Source of the DNA: Thalassomonas viridans
GTDB taxonomy: Bacteria > Pseudomonadota > Gammaproteobacteria > Enterobacterales > Alteromonadaceae
Assembly (NCBI RefSeq): GCF_000948985.2
Contig: NZ_CP059733.1
Location: 2,604,001 to 2,668,000 of the forward strand
Length of the DNA stretch: 64,000 nt
Reading direction: 5' to 3'
Below are positions 31,137-40,182 of the stretch, in pieces. The notes beneath the pieces were generated by a model. The model saw only the letters and a list, made by a program, of their open reading frames with translations, was not told the DNA's origin and did no database searches. The first letter of the stretch is position 1. Every line of letters begins with the position of its first letter. The translations under genes and the position numbers were made by a program.

Positions 31137-32003
31137 ATGAAAACTTTTCACCTGGATGACATCATCATTGATTGCCAAGACGGCCAACAGCTTGCCGCAA
31201 GTCTTTATACGCCCCAAGGAGATGTGAAAGGAGCTGTATTGATAGGTCCGGCTACCGGCATTAAACGTCAGTTTTACCAGAGTTTTGCCGGTTACCTGGC
31301 ACAGCAGGGTTATGGTGTGATCACTTATGATAACCGGGGCATAGGGGAGTCTTTAACCGGGAATGTCCGTGCCAGCAAAGCTTCCCTGCAATGCTGGGGC
31401 GAGCAGGATATGCCGGCGGTGCTGGAGGCGCTGAAAAGCTATTTTCCCGATAAAACTTATCACTTAATCGGCCACAGTGCCGGCGGGCAGCTGGTAGGCC
31501 TGATGCATAATGCCAAAGAGCTCAGTTCTATTTTTAATTTTGCCAGCTCTTCCGGGCAATTAAGTAATATGAAATTGCCGTACGCTTTTAAAGCCAATTT
31601 TTTTATGAATGTTTTTGTGCCGTTGAGCAACTTGTTTTTCGGTCATACCAAATCCCAGCTGGTGGGGATGGGAGAGCCTTTGCCTAAGGCGGTTGCCCAG
31701 CAATGGCGTCTTTGGTGTAACGGTCAGGGCTATGTAAAAACCGCCTTTGGCAAAACGGTCGACCGGCACTGGTATCATGAACTGACTACCCCTTCGATGT
31801 GGGTTAATGCCAGCGATGATGAGATTGCTATCGATGAGAATGTAGCGGATATGTTGTCTGTGTTTAAAAAGCTCAAGGTCGATACTTTGACTTTATCGCC
31901 GCAAGAGTACGGTTTGCCAGAAATAGGGCATATGAGGTTTTTCAGCCGCAAGTCGGAAAATTTATGGCAGTATGCCCTTACCTGGTTAGAGCAGCACAGT
32001 TGA
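31137..32003 (+). CDS. Alpha/beta hydrolase (serine aminopeptidase S33-like)
   Basis: A 288-residue cytoplasmic hydrolase. It starts at ATG 31137; the in-frame TTG at 31131 is less likely. YDNRGIGES (oxyanion region), GHSAGG with nucleophile Ser114 and a late His in PEIGHMRFF define the triad. It resembles YheT- or lysophospholipase-type hydrolases that act on small esters. Substrate unknown; no operon partner. The region 30874-31136 shows no clear site. Confidence 0.82.
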   Translation: MKTFHLDDIIIDCQDGQQLAASLYTPQGDVKGAVLIGPATGIKRQFYQSFAGYLAQQGYGVITYDNRGIGESLTGNVRASKASLQCWGEQDMPAVLEALKSYFPDKTYHLIGHSAGGQLVGLMHNAKELSSIFNFASSSGQLSNMKLPYAFKANFFMNVFVPLSNLFFGHTKSQLVGMGEPLPKAVAQQWRLWCNGQGYVKTAFGKTVDRHWYHELTTPSMWVNASDDEIAIDENVADMLSVFKKLKVDTLTLSPQEYGLPEIGHMRFFSRKSENLWQYALTWLEQHS

Positions 32004-32333
32004 AGCTAAGCCCGATATTTATGAGTTTTGTCTGCTAACCTTATCATTTACAGCCTCTTTTGCCGGTAATCGCTAACATACTTGCTAAGTTTTGAGTCAA
32101 CTGTTATCTAGATACATGATACTGTCCCTGGCCTTGCTGATATTGTAAGAATATTTTTTCTTTAGTCCCTGATAACTATTTGATGTCGAACGGCTATTTT
32201 TACTCTGCCGGATGTTTTAATCAGGGAGGCAGCCGGTGATTAAACTTTTTAAAGATCTTGAAAAGGCTTGTTAAATGAGCGGCTAGGTTTTATAAATTAA
32301 CTATAGCTGTTTTGAAAGCGAAAGGACTTGGCT

Positions 32334-33068
32334 TTGGATTTTTCGACATTTATCTTATTACTCATATTCCTGTTGCCGTTCATTATTTATACCGACAGTA
32401 CAGCCAATCCGGAGGAAAACCCGCAGGGCAGCGAGCTGATCATTTCCCTGTTGCCGTTATGTGCTTTTTTCTACAGTGAGGACTATTGGCATTCCCTGTT
32501 TATCCTGGCGCTGGTGATGGTGTATGGTGTAGCGCTGAAAATACTTGCTCACAGAAAAGGCATACTTCACTTTGATACTGCCTTGCTGAAAAGCCATTGT
32601 GTCGGCACTATTACCTTAGGTGTGTGCGGTTATGTGCTCTATCTGCTGGTCACCGCTGTTTGGGCAGTTTTCTTTGGTGGGGATGCACCTTCGGAAGCAC
32701 AAGTGGCTGCGGGGTCTATAGCTGATACCACAGAGAACACCCCTTTCTGGCCTTTTGTTATCTATGCTGTGCTTGTTCTGGCGATTTTTCTGGCGATTTT
32801 CACCGATCAGGGGCGGGGACACGCGAATAAGCTCGCTCCCTATGCCTTGTTTGGGGTGATGGCCGGCTTTGTTATGTTGCCCTGGTTTACCAGTTTTTAT
32901 TGGTTGCTGATGTTAGGCGGGGCGTTACTGTTTCTTTTTATTACTGAATTTATGTGCACTTATAAAACCAGCGACCAGACAGGAGTTGGCGGGATCATGT
33001 TCTTTTATGGTTATGTCTATATGTTGGCCAGTGTGATGAGCGTGTTGATCTATCTGATTTTCTTTTAG
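32334..33068 (+). CDS. Multi-pass inner membrane protein of unknown function
   Basis: About 244 residues with five to six hydrophobic helices. TTG at 32334 is 7 bases after GAAAGGA, a better fit than the TTG at 32328 in the same frame, which nearly touches it. The first helix begins at once (FILLLIFLLPFII), followed by helices around 45, 90, 140, 170, 190 and 230. No family is recognised. It is convergent with the flagellin gene, 19 bases away. The 330 bases upstream (32004-32333) show nothing clear. Confidence 0.7.
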   Translation: MDFSTFILLLIFLLPFIIYTDSTANPEENPQGSELIISLLPLCAFFYSEDYWHSLFILALVMVYGVALKILAHRKGILHFDTALLKSHCVGTITLGVCGYVLYLLVTAVWAVFFGGDAPSEAQVAAGSIADTTENTPFWPFVIYAVLVLAIFLAIFTDQGRGHANKLAPYALFGVMAGFVMLPWFTSFYWLLMLGGALLFLFITEFMCTYKTSDQTGVGGIMFFYGYVYMLASVMSVLIYLIFF

Positions 33069-33087
33069 TACAGGTTTTAGCGCAGGG

Positions 33088-34839
33088 TTAGCCTATCAGC
33101 GCCAGGGCGATTTGCGGCAGGGACTGGCTTTGGGATAACAGGGCGGTGATTGCCTGTTGCTGGATTTGTAATTTGGTCTGTTTGGAGGTTTCCTGGGCAA
33201 AATCTGTGTCCTGGATCCTGGAGCGGCTGGCGCTTATATTACTCTCAATATTAGACAGATTGCTGATGGCATGATCCAGCCGGTTGGAAAATGCCCCCAG
33301 GCTTGCCCGTTGATCATTGACGTACTGCAGGGCATCATCAATGGAGGCGATGGCACTTTGCGAATCGGCTACCAGATCGATACCGCTTAACCCCAGGTTG
33401 TCAGAAGAAAAGCCGCCCACCAGCATCTTAATGGTTTCATCGGCATTGGCGCCGATCTGAAACTGGGTGGTCTCTTTCGGGCCGCTCAGCTCAGAATCGT
33501 ATTCGGACAGCAGCACCTGGTTCAAGCCGGCAGCGGCATAGTTAGTGCCCGAGGTAAAATCATTGGGGTCGGTATCATCATCCCCTTTGACGAAATAGGC
33601 GGTAAAGTTTGCCGTGGTGTTGTTACCGTTGGCGCCGACAATGGTTTCTGCCCGGCTGGGGCCGCCGTCGGCATCCAGTCCGCCAAAAGCGCCATTATCG
33701 GCATTGGTGGTATTGATATTGGAGGTAATAAAGTCCTCAAATACCGTGCCCCCCATAATTTCTGCCTGAAAAGCCGCTTCATTGGCGTACGAGGTGGTGG
33801 TACTGAAGGCAGTGTCAAAGGTTTGCCCGGCGGCGAGTGCTCCCATAAAAGCCTGGATTCCGGCACTGCCGATTTTATCTTCAAGGTAGCGCATGGCAAT
33901 ATAACCGCCGGAATAGACGCCAGCGATTTCTATGCCGGTGGAGGTCGGGGCAGAATTATCGCCGAAAATACCGTTTAACTCGGCCTTTAGTGCCGCCACG
34001 CCGAAATTGGCAATGTCGGATGCAACCCTGTCATCGGCGCCGCTTACTGCTTCTGCGGTGCCTTCCCTGAACCAGGTGGGGGTCGCGGCCAAATCCATTT
34101 GGTTTGCCATAACGGCATGGACCATTTCGTGTAGCAGGGTGGACTTTAGCTGTTTGGTTTTATCGCCGTCTAACGTGGAAAAGTCATCCAGGTCGATATT
34201 CATGACCAGCTCGGTGCCGGCGGGAGCCAGGTAAGATACCGAGGCCAGTACCCCGGAGGCGCCATCAATATTTTCCAGGTTAATCTTAAAGTCGGCGCCG
34301 TCACCGGTTAAACCTAAGGTTGACTGAATAATGTCTTCCGATTCGGCCAGTACCCCGCTTTGCAATACATTTAAAATATTACGTTCGGCTTCATCGGCGC
34401 CGCCGGAGCCTATGGTATCGGTCTGGTTAAAAACCTGTTTGCCGCCAAAGGTGGTAGTTTCGTTGATGCGGGTAAGTTCCTGCTTTAACTGGCTGAATTC
34501 TTTATCCAGAGCGTCTTTATCATCATTGGATAAAATTCCGTTGCTAGCCTGAAGCGACAGGTCTCGCATGCGGAATAAAACATTAGTGACTTCTTCCAGG
34601 GCCCCTTCGGCCGTTTGTGCGATGGAAATACCGTCATTGGCATTGCGCTGGGCGACCGACAGGCCACTGATCTGACTGGTCATGCGGTTGGATATCTGCA
34701 ATCCGGCGGCATCATCTGCGGCTGAGTTGATGCGCATACCGGAAGACAGGCGTGCGAAGGTTGTCGTCAACTCATTGGCGTTGGCCGTTTGTTGGCGATG
34801 CAAAAATAAATTTGTAGTGTTGGTATTTACACTGAGCAC
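33088..34839 (-). CDS. Flagellinolysin: flagellin with an inserted zinc metallopeptidase domain
   Basis: A 583-residue flagellin. Residues 1-140 are the D0/D1 N-terminus (SVNTNTTNLFLHRQQT, LSSGMRINSAADDAAGLQIS, AQTAEGALEEV) and 495-583 the C-terminus (SRSRIQDTDFAQET...LSQSQSLPQIALALIG). The variable centre holds HEMVH (237-241) and WFREGTAEAVSG (257-266) with Glu259 or Glu263 as third zinc ligand: a gluzincin-type peptidase as in flagellinolysins, which make proteolytic flagella. Start is GTG 34839 behind AAGGGATG. A consensus sigma-28 promoter sits upstream. No other flagellar gene is near. Confidence 0.9.
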   Translation of the reverse strand: MLSVNTNTTNLFLHRQQTANANELTTTFARLSSGMRINSAADDAAGLQISNRMTSQISGLSVAQRNANDGISIAQTAEGALEEVTNVLFRMRDLSLQASNGILSNDDKDALDKEFSQLKQELTRINETTTFGGKQVFNQTDTIGSGGADEAERNILNVLQSGVLAESEDIIQSTLGLTGDGADFKINLENIDGASGVLASVSYLAPAGTELVMNIDLDDFSTLDGDKTKQLKSTLLHEMVHAVMANQMDLAATPTWFREGTAEAVSGADDRVASDIANFGVAALKAELNGIFGDNSAPTSTGIEIAGVYSGGYIAMRYLEDKIGSAGIQAFMGALAAGQTFDTAFSTTTSYANEAAFQAEIMGGTVFEDFITSNINTTNADNGAFGGLDADGGPSRAETIVGANGNNTTANFTAYFVKGDDDTDPNDFTSGTNYAAAGLNQVLLSEYDSELSGPKETTQFQIGANADETIKMLVGGFSSDNLGLSGIDLVADSQSAIASIDDALQYVNDQRASLGAFSNRLDHAISNLSNIESNISASRSRIQDTDFAQETSKQTKLQIQQQAITALLSQSQSLPQIALALIG

Positions 34840-34870
34840 ACACTCATCCCTTATACAGATATCCTCTCTG

Positions 34871-34897
34871 TTATCGGCTACTGAATGCTTTTGTTTA
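34871..34897 (-). promoter_or_regulatory. Sigma-28 (FliA) promoter of flagellinolysin
   Basis: On the minus strand TAAA, exactly 15 bases, GCCGATAA: the full FliA consensus, about 30 bases upstream of the GTG start. It places the gene in the late flagellar class. The remainder of 34898-35276 shows no clear gene. Confidence 0.9.
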
Positions 34898-35276
34898 GGA
34901 AAAAATTGACATTTCTTTACAAAAAGGAGGTGAGAGGAAGAGTGAAAGGTCGTAACTAGCTGTAAATAAAGGGTAAAAAATGGTAATGAATATTGAAAAA
35001 ATTATTTCTTTATTAAGCTGGCGCTAGGAAAAAGGCGTTAATCAGTTAACCCGGTAGTAAAGCTATTTGGATTATATGCCGTTAACGGCTTTTATGCCGG
35101 CGTTGCAGGAAAAGCTCATTATCAGCCGGGAGAAGTTCTGCTTATGGGCGATAAGTTCATTTATTAGGTTATAGTTAAGGCAGTGCCTCAGCGATATTGG
35201 AAGTTGTCCCGGGATTTTCCCGGCAAAGGCGGTAATCCATTTGTTTTAGCTTGAGACCCGGTGCGGAGTTTTCCAT

Positions 35277-35660
35277 ATGATGATCATTAACCAGCACAGT
35301 TTGTCTATTTCTATTAAACGCACTGAAGAAAGATATTTTTTGACCTTTAAGGCGGTGGGCAAGTTGACCCACAGGGATTATGAAATGATCAAGCCTTTGA
35401 TCGCTTCGGCCTTAAGCGGCTGCGATAAACCTAAACTCGATATCCTGTTTGATATTACCCAGTTTCGGGGCTGGTCCTTGCGGGCGGCCTGGGATGATGT
35501 TATCCGTGGCCTGAAGCATTGCGGTGAATTTCAGCGGGTTGCTGTATATGGCAGCCAGAACTGGCAGCGGCTGTTAAGCAAAGCCGGCAACTGGTTTATT
35601 GCCGGGGAAGTACAGTATTTTGAAAACCGCCTTTGCGCTCAGCGCTGGATTGAATCCTAG
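35277..35660 (+). CDS. SpoIIAA-like (STAS-type) protein
   Basis: A 127-residue protein with the pattern of SpoIIAA-like proteins: an N-terminal beta strand (LSISIKRTEERYFLTFKAVGKL), YEMIKPLIASAL, then LDILFDITQFRGWSLRAAWDDV and RVAVYGSQNWQRLLSKAGNWF...QYFENRLCAQRWIE. Members are found in marine bacteria and may have lipid- or anion-related binding roles. No clear partner gene. Confidence 0.82.
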   Translation: MMIINQHSLSISIKRTEERYFLTFKAVGKLTHRDYEMIKPLIASALSGCDKPKLDILFDITQFRGWSLRAAWDDVIRGLKHCGEFQRVAVYGSQNWQRLLSKAGNWFIAGEVQYFENRLCAQRWIES

Positions 35661-35762
35661 CCGGATAAAGTACTATTAGGCAGGGAAGGGGAGGTTTTTC
35701 CTATCCGGGAGATACCTCTTGATACTTACCCTTTAAGACCCAGAAGCCTTTAGGACAGCCAA

Positions 35763-36725
35763 TTACAGGGCGTGGTTATCGCCAGCCACATCAATTTGAG
35801 TTGCTCTGCTAAAACTGTTTTGCGGCAGGATATAATTAGCGAAATAAACCTGGTAGTTATTGGATAACGTTTCTTTGACCAGTGATTTGCTGATATAAAT
35901 GTCTGGTATGAATTGTGCGGTTTGTTGCGCAAAGTCAAACTCGTTGAAACTGAGTAAGTCAAATGAAGCCGGTTGTAAAATTTCCAAAATTAACGGCGCC
36001 CGTTCGATCAGGTTAAGATTGGACTCGACACTGACATAACTGCTGTTGGCTTGCGGAGTGATATGTATAGTTAAATAGTTGTGTTTGTATATGGCGTTAA
36101 CAGAATAACCGTAAGGTTGAAAAACAAAGTCGTCGAGTGTAAACCCTGGCAGTAAGCGATCCAGCTGTAAAAACTCCCTTATCTGAGCGGCGGTTAACCC
36201 GGGTGTGGTTAATTTTTGTGAGGCCAGGGGGCTGATCTGATAGGCCAGCAATTCGTAGGTTTTGTGAGCTGGGCTGGCTTTGAAAGCATTATCCTGATGA
36301 AAAACATAATTGTGATGGCTGTCCATTTCACCAAAACGTAATGCCTTGCCGTCAACATAATGACTCAGTAGTTTGATGTCATCGCCAAAGCAGCTGGGCT
36401 GGGCATGGGAAAAATACTCATTTTTACGCTGGTAGGTGAGATGTACTAGCTTGTCCGTACCTATTTCCCGGATAAAGTATTCCAATGATTTAACCAGTTG
36501 GGTTTCACCACAGGTGAGAATGACAAAACGATCAGCCCAAACAAACAAGCTTGACTCTGATAGCAAAAAAGCTTTGCATTCCCGGTTATGCATACTGGAG
36601 AGAATCCGGGCATTGCAACAATGGACTAACGCAGCCCAAAAATCATCGCTGATATCGGTGAGTAAAGAAAGCTGTTTCGGATCGACAAATACTTCTGCTT
36701 TCTTTTCTGAGCCTTCAAAGAACAA
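35763..36725 (-). CDS. S-adenosylmethionine decarboxylase proenzyme, eukaryotic type
   Basis: A 320-residue protein of the eukaryotic AdoMetDC family, which makes decarboxylated AdoMet for spermidine synthesis after self-cleavage. It begins FFEGSEKK with Glu4 and Glu7 (human Glu8/Glu11), has LLSESSLFVW in which cleavage would occur before Ser58 to form pyruvoyl, Cys72 in LTCGET, PYGYSVNA with Ser208 and TIHITPQ with His221. All key residues match. Start is TTG 36725 behind GAGG; no ATG fits. It is monocistronic. No spermidine synthase is adjacent. Confidence 0.9.
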   Translation of the reverse strand: MFFEGSEKKAEVFVDPKQLSLLTDISDDFWAALVHCCNARILSSMHNRECKAFLLSESSLFVWADRFVILTCGETQLVKSLEYFIREIGTDKLVHLTYQRKNEYFSHAQPSCFGDDIKLLSHYVDGKALRFGEMDSHHNYVFHQDNAFKASPAHKTYELLAYQISPLASQKLTTPGLTAAQIREFLQLDRLLPGFTLDDFVFQPYGYSVNAIYKHNYLTIHITPQANSSYVSVESNLNLIERAPLILEILQPASFDLLSFNEFDFAQQTAQFIPDIYISKSLVKETLSNNYQVYFANYILPQNSFSRATQIDVAGDNHAL

Positions 36726-37105
36726 GTTTTTTCCTCAAAATATAGGTGCTGTCAGGCAGGCATAGCTGACATAAATTGGTGCTGATTCGAACAACGGTTT
36801 TTATATGAAAAAATCAGCGCTATTTTACGAGTATCTTAGGTTATTTAAAACACCTTTTTGTTTATGAAAAGGTGGCGTTTTGATTTTGTGGTAAACAAAC
36901 CGCTTTTTTACGATATCTGCCGGATATGATGTGCGTTATTTTACAAGAGAGTTCCATTTGAGCCGAAAATAAGTTTCTCATACTAATGAAGTCATTAATA
37001 AGGTTCTGTATGTGTTATTAATTAATGTGTCTGTTTTATTTACATATTTTTACGTACGAAATAAAGGGTGAGACTATCTTTTTGTTTTCTATGTCTTTTA
37101 TTTGT

Positions 37106-37122
37106 TGGCATGTTATGTGCTT
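37106..37122 (+). promoter_or_regulatory. Sigma-54 type promoter of PEP-CTERM gene 37333
   Basis: TGGCATGTTATGTGCTT: GG-N10-GC, same spelling as at 27585. The predicted leader is about 200 bases, containing an AATAATAATAATAA run near 37258. The rest of 36726-37332 shows no gene. Confidence 0.75.
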
Positions 37123-37332
37123 TAGTCGATAAACTCAAGAAAAGCAAATAAAATTATAAGATTTTCTAAATTTTAGCTGGTAGTAATGAAACTTTACTGG
37201 CTGGATTTATTAATCAGGTTTCTTGATTCCAGAGATGAATAGAATCGCAGTAGCGAAAAATAATAATAATAAACACTTGAAATTATCCTGGTATTTTTTC
37301 AGAGAAATACCGCATTGTAAAAGGGACTAAAA

Positions 37333-38133
37333 ATGAATAGAAAATTAATCATGAGTTTATTGGTATCATTGGCCGGGTTTGCCGGCACTGCTCAGGCTGC
37401 ATTGATACAAGATAATCTGGCCGACAACTTATATATTTCTACATCCGGTGCGCCGTTGTTAAGCTCTAATGAAAACGCCTCGACCGGTATTTCCGGTCAA
37501 TTTGATCTGACAGGCCAGGATTATGACTATGCTAAAGTGTCTTTTTCTTTTGTCGATGATACTTACCTGATCACCGATGACTACCCCCATGATATGGGTG
37601 AGTCAGATAATGTCGATGGTTACAGACGCTCTATCTACGAAAGCAGTTTCGTTTCTTCACGGTTTTATGACGGTACTTTAACTTGGGTTTATCCGCTGCA
37701 GGATATTATCGAAACTGCCGGCATCAGCATAGGCTCTATCATCACAGGTAATGCCAGTGCCAGCTACATGGATGAGCATGTGCTATATTCTCATGAACAT
37801 AATGAATTCAGACCTGAGTATACTTGGGGCGAGCCTATTTCAACTTGTATGCCGACCTGTGAGGAGTTCTCTCTAGAGCACGTAGTAACAGCCGAAGGTT
37901 ATACCGGTTATTTCTCTTTTGAGACTTTTATTCCGAAAAGCCTGATTGATTCCAGCCTGGTAAACGGCATGCTTGATTTTAATATCAATGCCGTATCCGG
38001 TGATTTCCATCTGGCGTCAGCGACTATCGAAACCTTCACTTCTTCGGTATCCGTTCCAGAGCCTACGACTACTGGCTTGCTGGCTTTAGGTTTATTCGGA
38101 CTTGGCTTACGCCGCCGTAATAAATCAGCTTAA
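37333..38133 (+). CDS. PEP-CTERM protein, LIQDNL family copy 1
   Basis: A 266-residue secreted protein with a signal peptide cut near AQA/ALIQ, a beta-rich middle (GQFDLTGQDYDYAKVSFSFVDDTYLI) and the C-terminal sorting signal VPEP(TT), a hydrophobic helix and RRRN. It is paralogous to the next gene: both share LIQDNL-DNLY-S, DYDYAK, the DDTYL segment, ETAG(I/V) and EGYTG. Four cysteines near CMPTCEE are partly conserved. Function unknown. Confidence 0.82.
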   Translation: MNRKLIMSLLVSLAGFAGTAQAALIQDNLADNLYISTSGAPLLSSNENASTGISGQFDLTGQDYDYAKVSFSFVDDTYLITDDYPHDMGESDNVDGYRRSIYESSFVSSRFYDGTLTWVYPLQDIIETAGISIGSIITGNASASYMDEHVLYSHEHNEFRPEYTWGEPISTCMPTCEEFSLEHVVTAEGYTGYFSFETFIPKSLIDSSLVNGMLDFNINAVSGDFHLASATIETFTSSVSVPEPTTTGLLALGLFGLGLRRRNKSA

Positions 38134-38165
38134 TCCGGGTTTTAATTTTACCTGTTAAGTATTTA

Positions 38166-38197
38166 AAAGGCATTGATTGCATATCAATGCCTTTTTT
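38166..38197 (+). terminator. Terminator after PEP-CTERM gene 37333
   Basis: AAAGGCATTGAT / ATCAATGCCTTT stem with TGCAT loop, then TTTTT. Confidence 0.85.
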
Positions 38198-38372
38198 ACG
38201 TCTGGTATTCTGTCCTGAGATAAGGCTTTCTTTTCTGTCGTAATTTTTTGCTAAAGTTTAATTCTACACTTTTTTATCAATTCAGTTGCTCAATTGTCAG
38301 CCTTTTTTACAGTTTACACTTTATTCTTCTTTGATTTTATTTAACCATTTGTTTTATATGATTTTTTCTTTA

Positions 38373-38388
38373 TGGCCTGTCATATGCT
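38373..38388 (+). promoter_or_regulatory. Sigma-54 type promoter of PEP-CTERM gene 38519
   Basis: TGGCCTGTCATATGCT: GG-N10-GC, about 130 bases before the start. Confidence 0.7.
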
Positions 38389-38518
38389 GGCGGGAGGTCG
38401 AACAAACATACCGGCTGATTTGCTGATTTGATGGTCAGCAAACAAAGGAGCTTAACCACCCGGGTAGTTGATTGGGGGAAGCCCTTGCCGTGATACACCT
38501 CTTTTTAAGGATAAAACA

Positions 38519-39283
38519 ATGAAGAATAATAACATGTTAGCCCGTTTACTTCTTTCTGCTTCCCTGTGCCTTGCCAGCACGGTGGTCAGTGCTGCCCTGA
38601 TCCAGGATAACCTGGTGGATAACCTCTACCTGAGCAGCGGCGGTCAAAGTTCAGGGAAATTTAACCTGAACGGCCTGGATTATGATTATGCCAAAATCAC
38701 CTTTTCCTTTATCGATGATACGTATTTGCTTGATAACAATATGCCTAATGATATCGGGGACAATGACAGCAGCACCCATGAGCGGTTTTATCAAAATGAT
38801 ATGAGCGGGAGCTCAAGACGTTTTGAGGGCTGGGAGCTGATCCGTTACGGGCAGCAAAATATTCTGGAAACGGCGGGAGTGAATATTGGCAATATCAGCT
38901 CGGGCACCAGCAGCAGTCATTATATGAACCTGCATGCGGTAGATTTTCATACCCATTATCAGCCCGGCTCTGAATGGTTGATGCCGGTTGATTGTTTCGA
39001 TTCGAATTGTGCCGACGGTTACCGGATGGATCACTTTTATGAAGCCGAAGGTTATACCGGTACTTTTACTTTTGAAACCTTTTTACCTAAGTCCCTGATA
39101 GACTCAAGCACGATCAACGGTTTTTTAAATTTTGACGTGAATGCCCTGTCGGGAGATTTCTACCTGGCTTCAGCGACGCTGGAGACCTTGGCATCCGTAC
39201 CTGAGCCGCAAGTGCTGGCTTTGTTCCTTTTAGGCCTGCTGGGCATGGGAGTTGGCCGGAGTAAACCTAAGTTTGGCAGTTAA
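38519..39283 (+). CDS. PEP-CTERM protein, LIQDNL family copy 2
   Basis: A 254-residue protein from ATG 38519 (MKNNNMLARLL), with AAGG upstream; the in-frame start at 38468 adds a non-signal-like segment and is rejected. Signal peptide ends near VSA/ALIQ. It repeats the architecture of the upstream gene (LIQDNLVDNLYLS, GLDYDYAKITFSFIDDTYLL, EAEGYTGTFTFETFLPKSLIDSS) and ends SVPEPQ, hydrophobic helix, GRSKPK. A tandem duplicate with its own sigma-54 type promoter. Confidence 0.82.
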   Translation: MKNNNMLARLLLSASLCLASTVVSAALIQDNLVDNLYLSSGGQSSGKFNLNGLDYDYAKITFSFIDDTYLLDNNMPNDIGDNDSSTHERFYQNDMSGSSRRFEGWELIRYGQQNILETAGVNIGNISSGTSSSHYMNLHAVDFHTHYQPGSEWLMPVDCFDSNCADGYRMDHFYEAEGYTGTFTFETFLPKSLIDSSTINGFLNFDVNALSGDFYLASATLETLASVPEPQVLALFLLGLLGMGVGRSKPKFGS

Positions 39284-39309
39284 AACTTATAACTATTACG
39301 ATAAAAACA

Positions 39310-39342
39310 AAGGCCGGATAAATGACTTATCCGGCCTTTTTG
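39310..39342. terminator. Bidirectional terminator between PEP-CTERM gene and trpA
   Basis: AAGGCCGGATAA / TTATCCGGCCTT with a TGAC loop and U runs on both sides; serves the PEP-CTERM gene (plus) and the trp operon (minus). Confidence 0.88.
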
Positions 39343-39360
39343 CTGAATGTGGCTGTGCTT

Positions 39361-40182
39361 TTAAGTACTGAGCGTTGCCGCTTTCATCTTTTTGATGAAG
39401 TCGCTTAAGGCGCTCAGCATGGCATCCGGTTGCTCCAGGTGTTGCTCGATAATTTTAACTACTGCCGAGCCGCTGATGGCGCCGCTGGCGCCGCTACCAA
39501 GCGCCGCTTTCACATGGTCCGGTTCAGAAATACCGAAGCCTATAACGGCTGGCGGGGCATTATATTGCGCCAGCGTAGTGATTAAATGATCCGCCGGTAC
39601 CTGGGCCTGGGTTTCCGTGCCCGTGACCCCGGCGCGGCTTAACACATAAGTATAACCTTCACTGAAGGAGGCTACTTGTTTTAAAGTTTCTTCACCGGCA
39701 TTGGGAGGTGCGATAAAAATAGGGGCTATGCCATGGACCAGCGCCGCTGTTCTAAAGGGCTCGCTTTCCCGAATCGGCAAGTCTGCAATAAGAACAGAAT
39801 CGACGCCTGCACTTGCCATGTCCCGGTAAAAATTATCCAGGCCGCGGGCAAATACCAGGTTGCCGTAAAGCAATAAGCCGATAGGCATATCCGGGGCATA
39901 TTCCCGTACCTGGCGCAGGATATCGATACAGAGATCGGTATTCATGCCCGAGTCCAGGGCGCGGATCCCGGCTTTTTGTATGGTTATGCCGTCGGCACTG
40001 GGATCGGAGAAGGGAATCCCCAGCTCCAGGGCATCGGCGCCGGCATCTATCAGGGTTTTGATGATGGCAAGCGACTGTTCGGCATTGGGATCGCCAATCG
40101 TTACAAAAGGAATAAAGGCACCCTGGTTGTTTTCTTTTAAGCGGGCAAATGCCTGCTGGTAACGTGAACCTGGCTGAGTCAT
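39361..40182 (-). CDS. trpA: Tryptophan synthase alpha subunit
   Basis: A 273-residue TIM barrel that cleaves indole-3-glycerol phosphate to indole, passed to Trp[26 protein letters not shown] (catalytic Glu and Asp) and IGFGISEP are present. Its ATG overlaps the trpB stop by one base (TAATG), coupling translation. It is the last gene of the operon, followed by the shared terminator. Confidence 0.96.
   Translation of the reverse strand: MTQPGSRYQQAFARLKENNQGAFIPFVTIGDPNAEQSLAIIKTLIDAGADALELGIPFSDPSADGITIQKAGIRALDSGMNTDLCIDILRQVREYAPDMPIGLLLYGNLVFARGLDNFYRDMASAGVDSVLIADLPIRESEPFRTAALVHGIAPIFIAPPNAGEETLKQVASFSEGYTYVLSRAGVTGTETQAQVPADHLITTLAQYNAPPAVIGFGISEPDHVKAALGSGASGAISGSAVVKIIEQHLEQPDAMLSALSDFIKKMKAATLST

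Noticed and set aside
34920..34937. AAAAAGGAGGTGAGAGG, a very strong Shine-Dalgarno-like word on the plus strand
   Set aside because: No start codon with an open frame follows at the right distance; it lies upstream of the flagellin promoter on the opposite strand.
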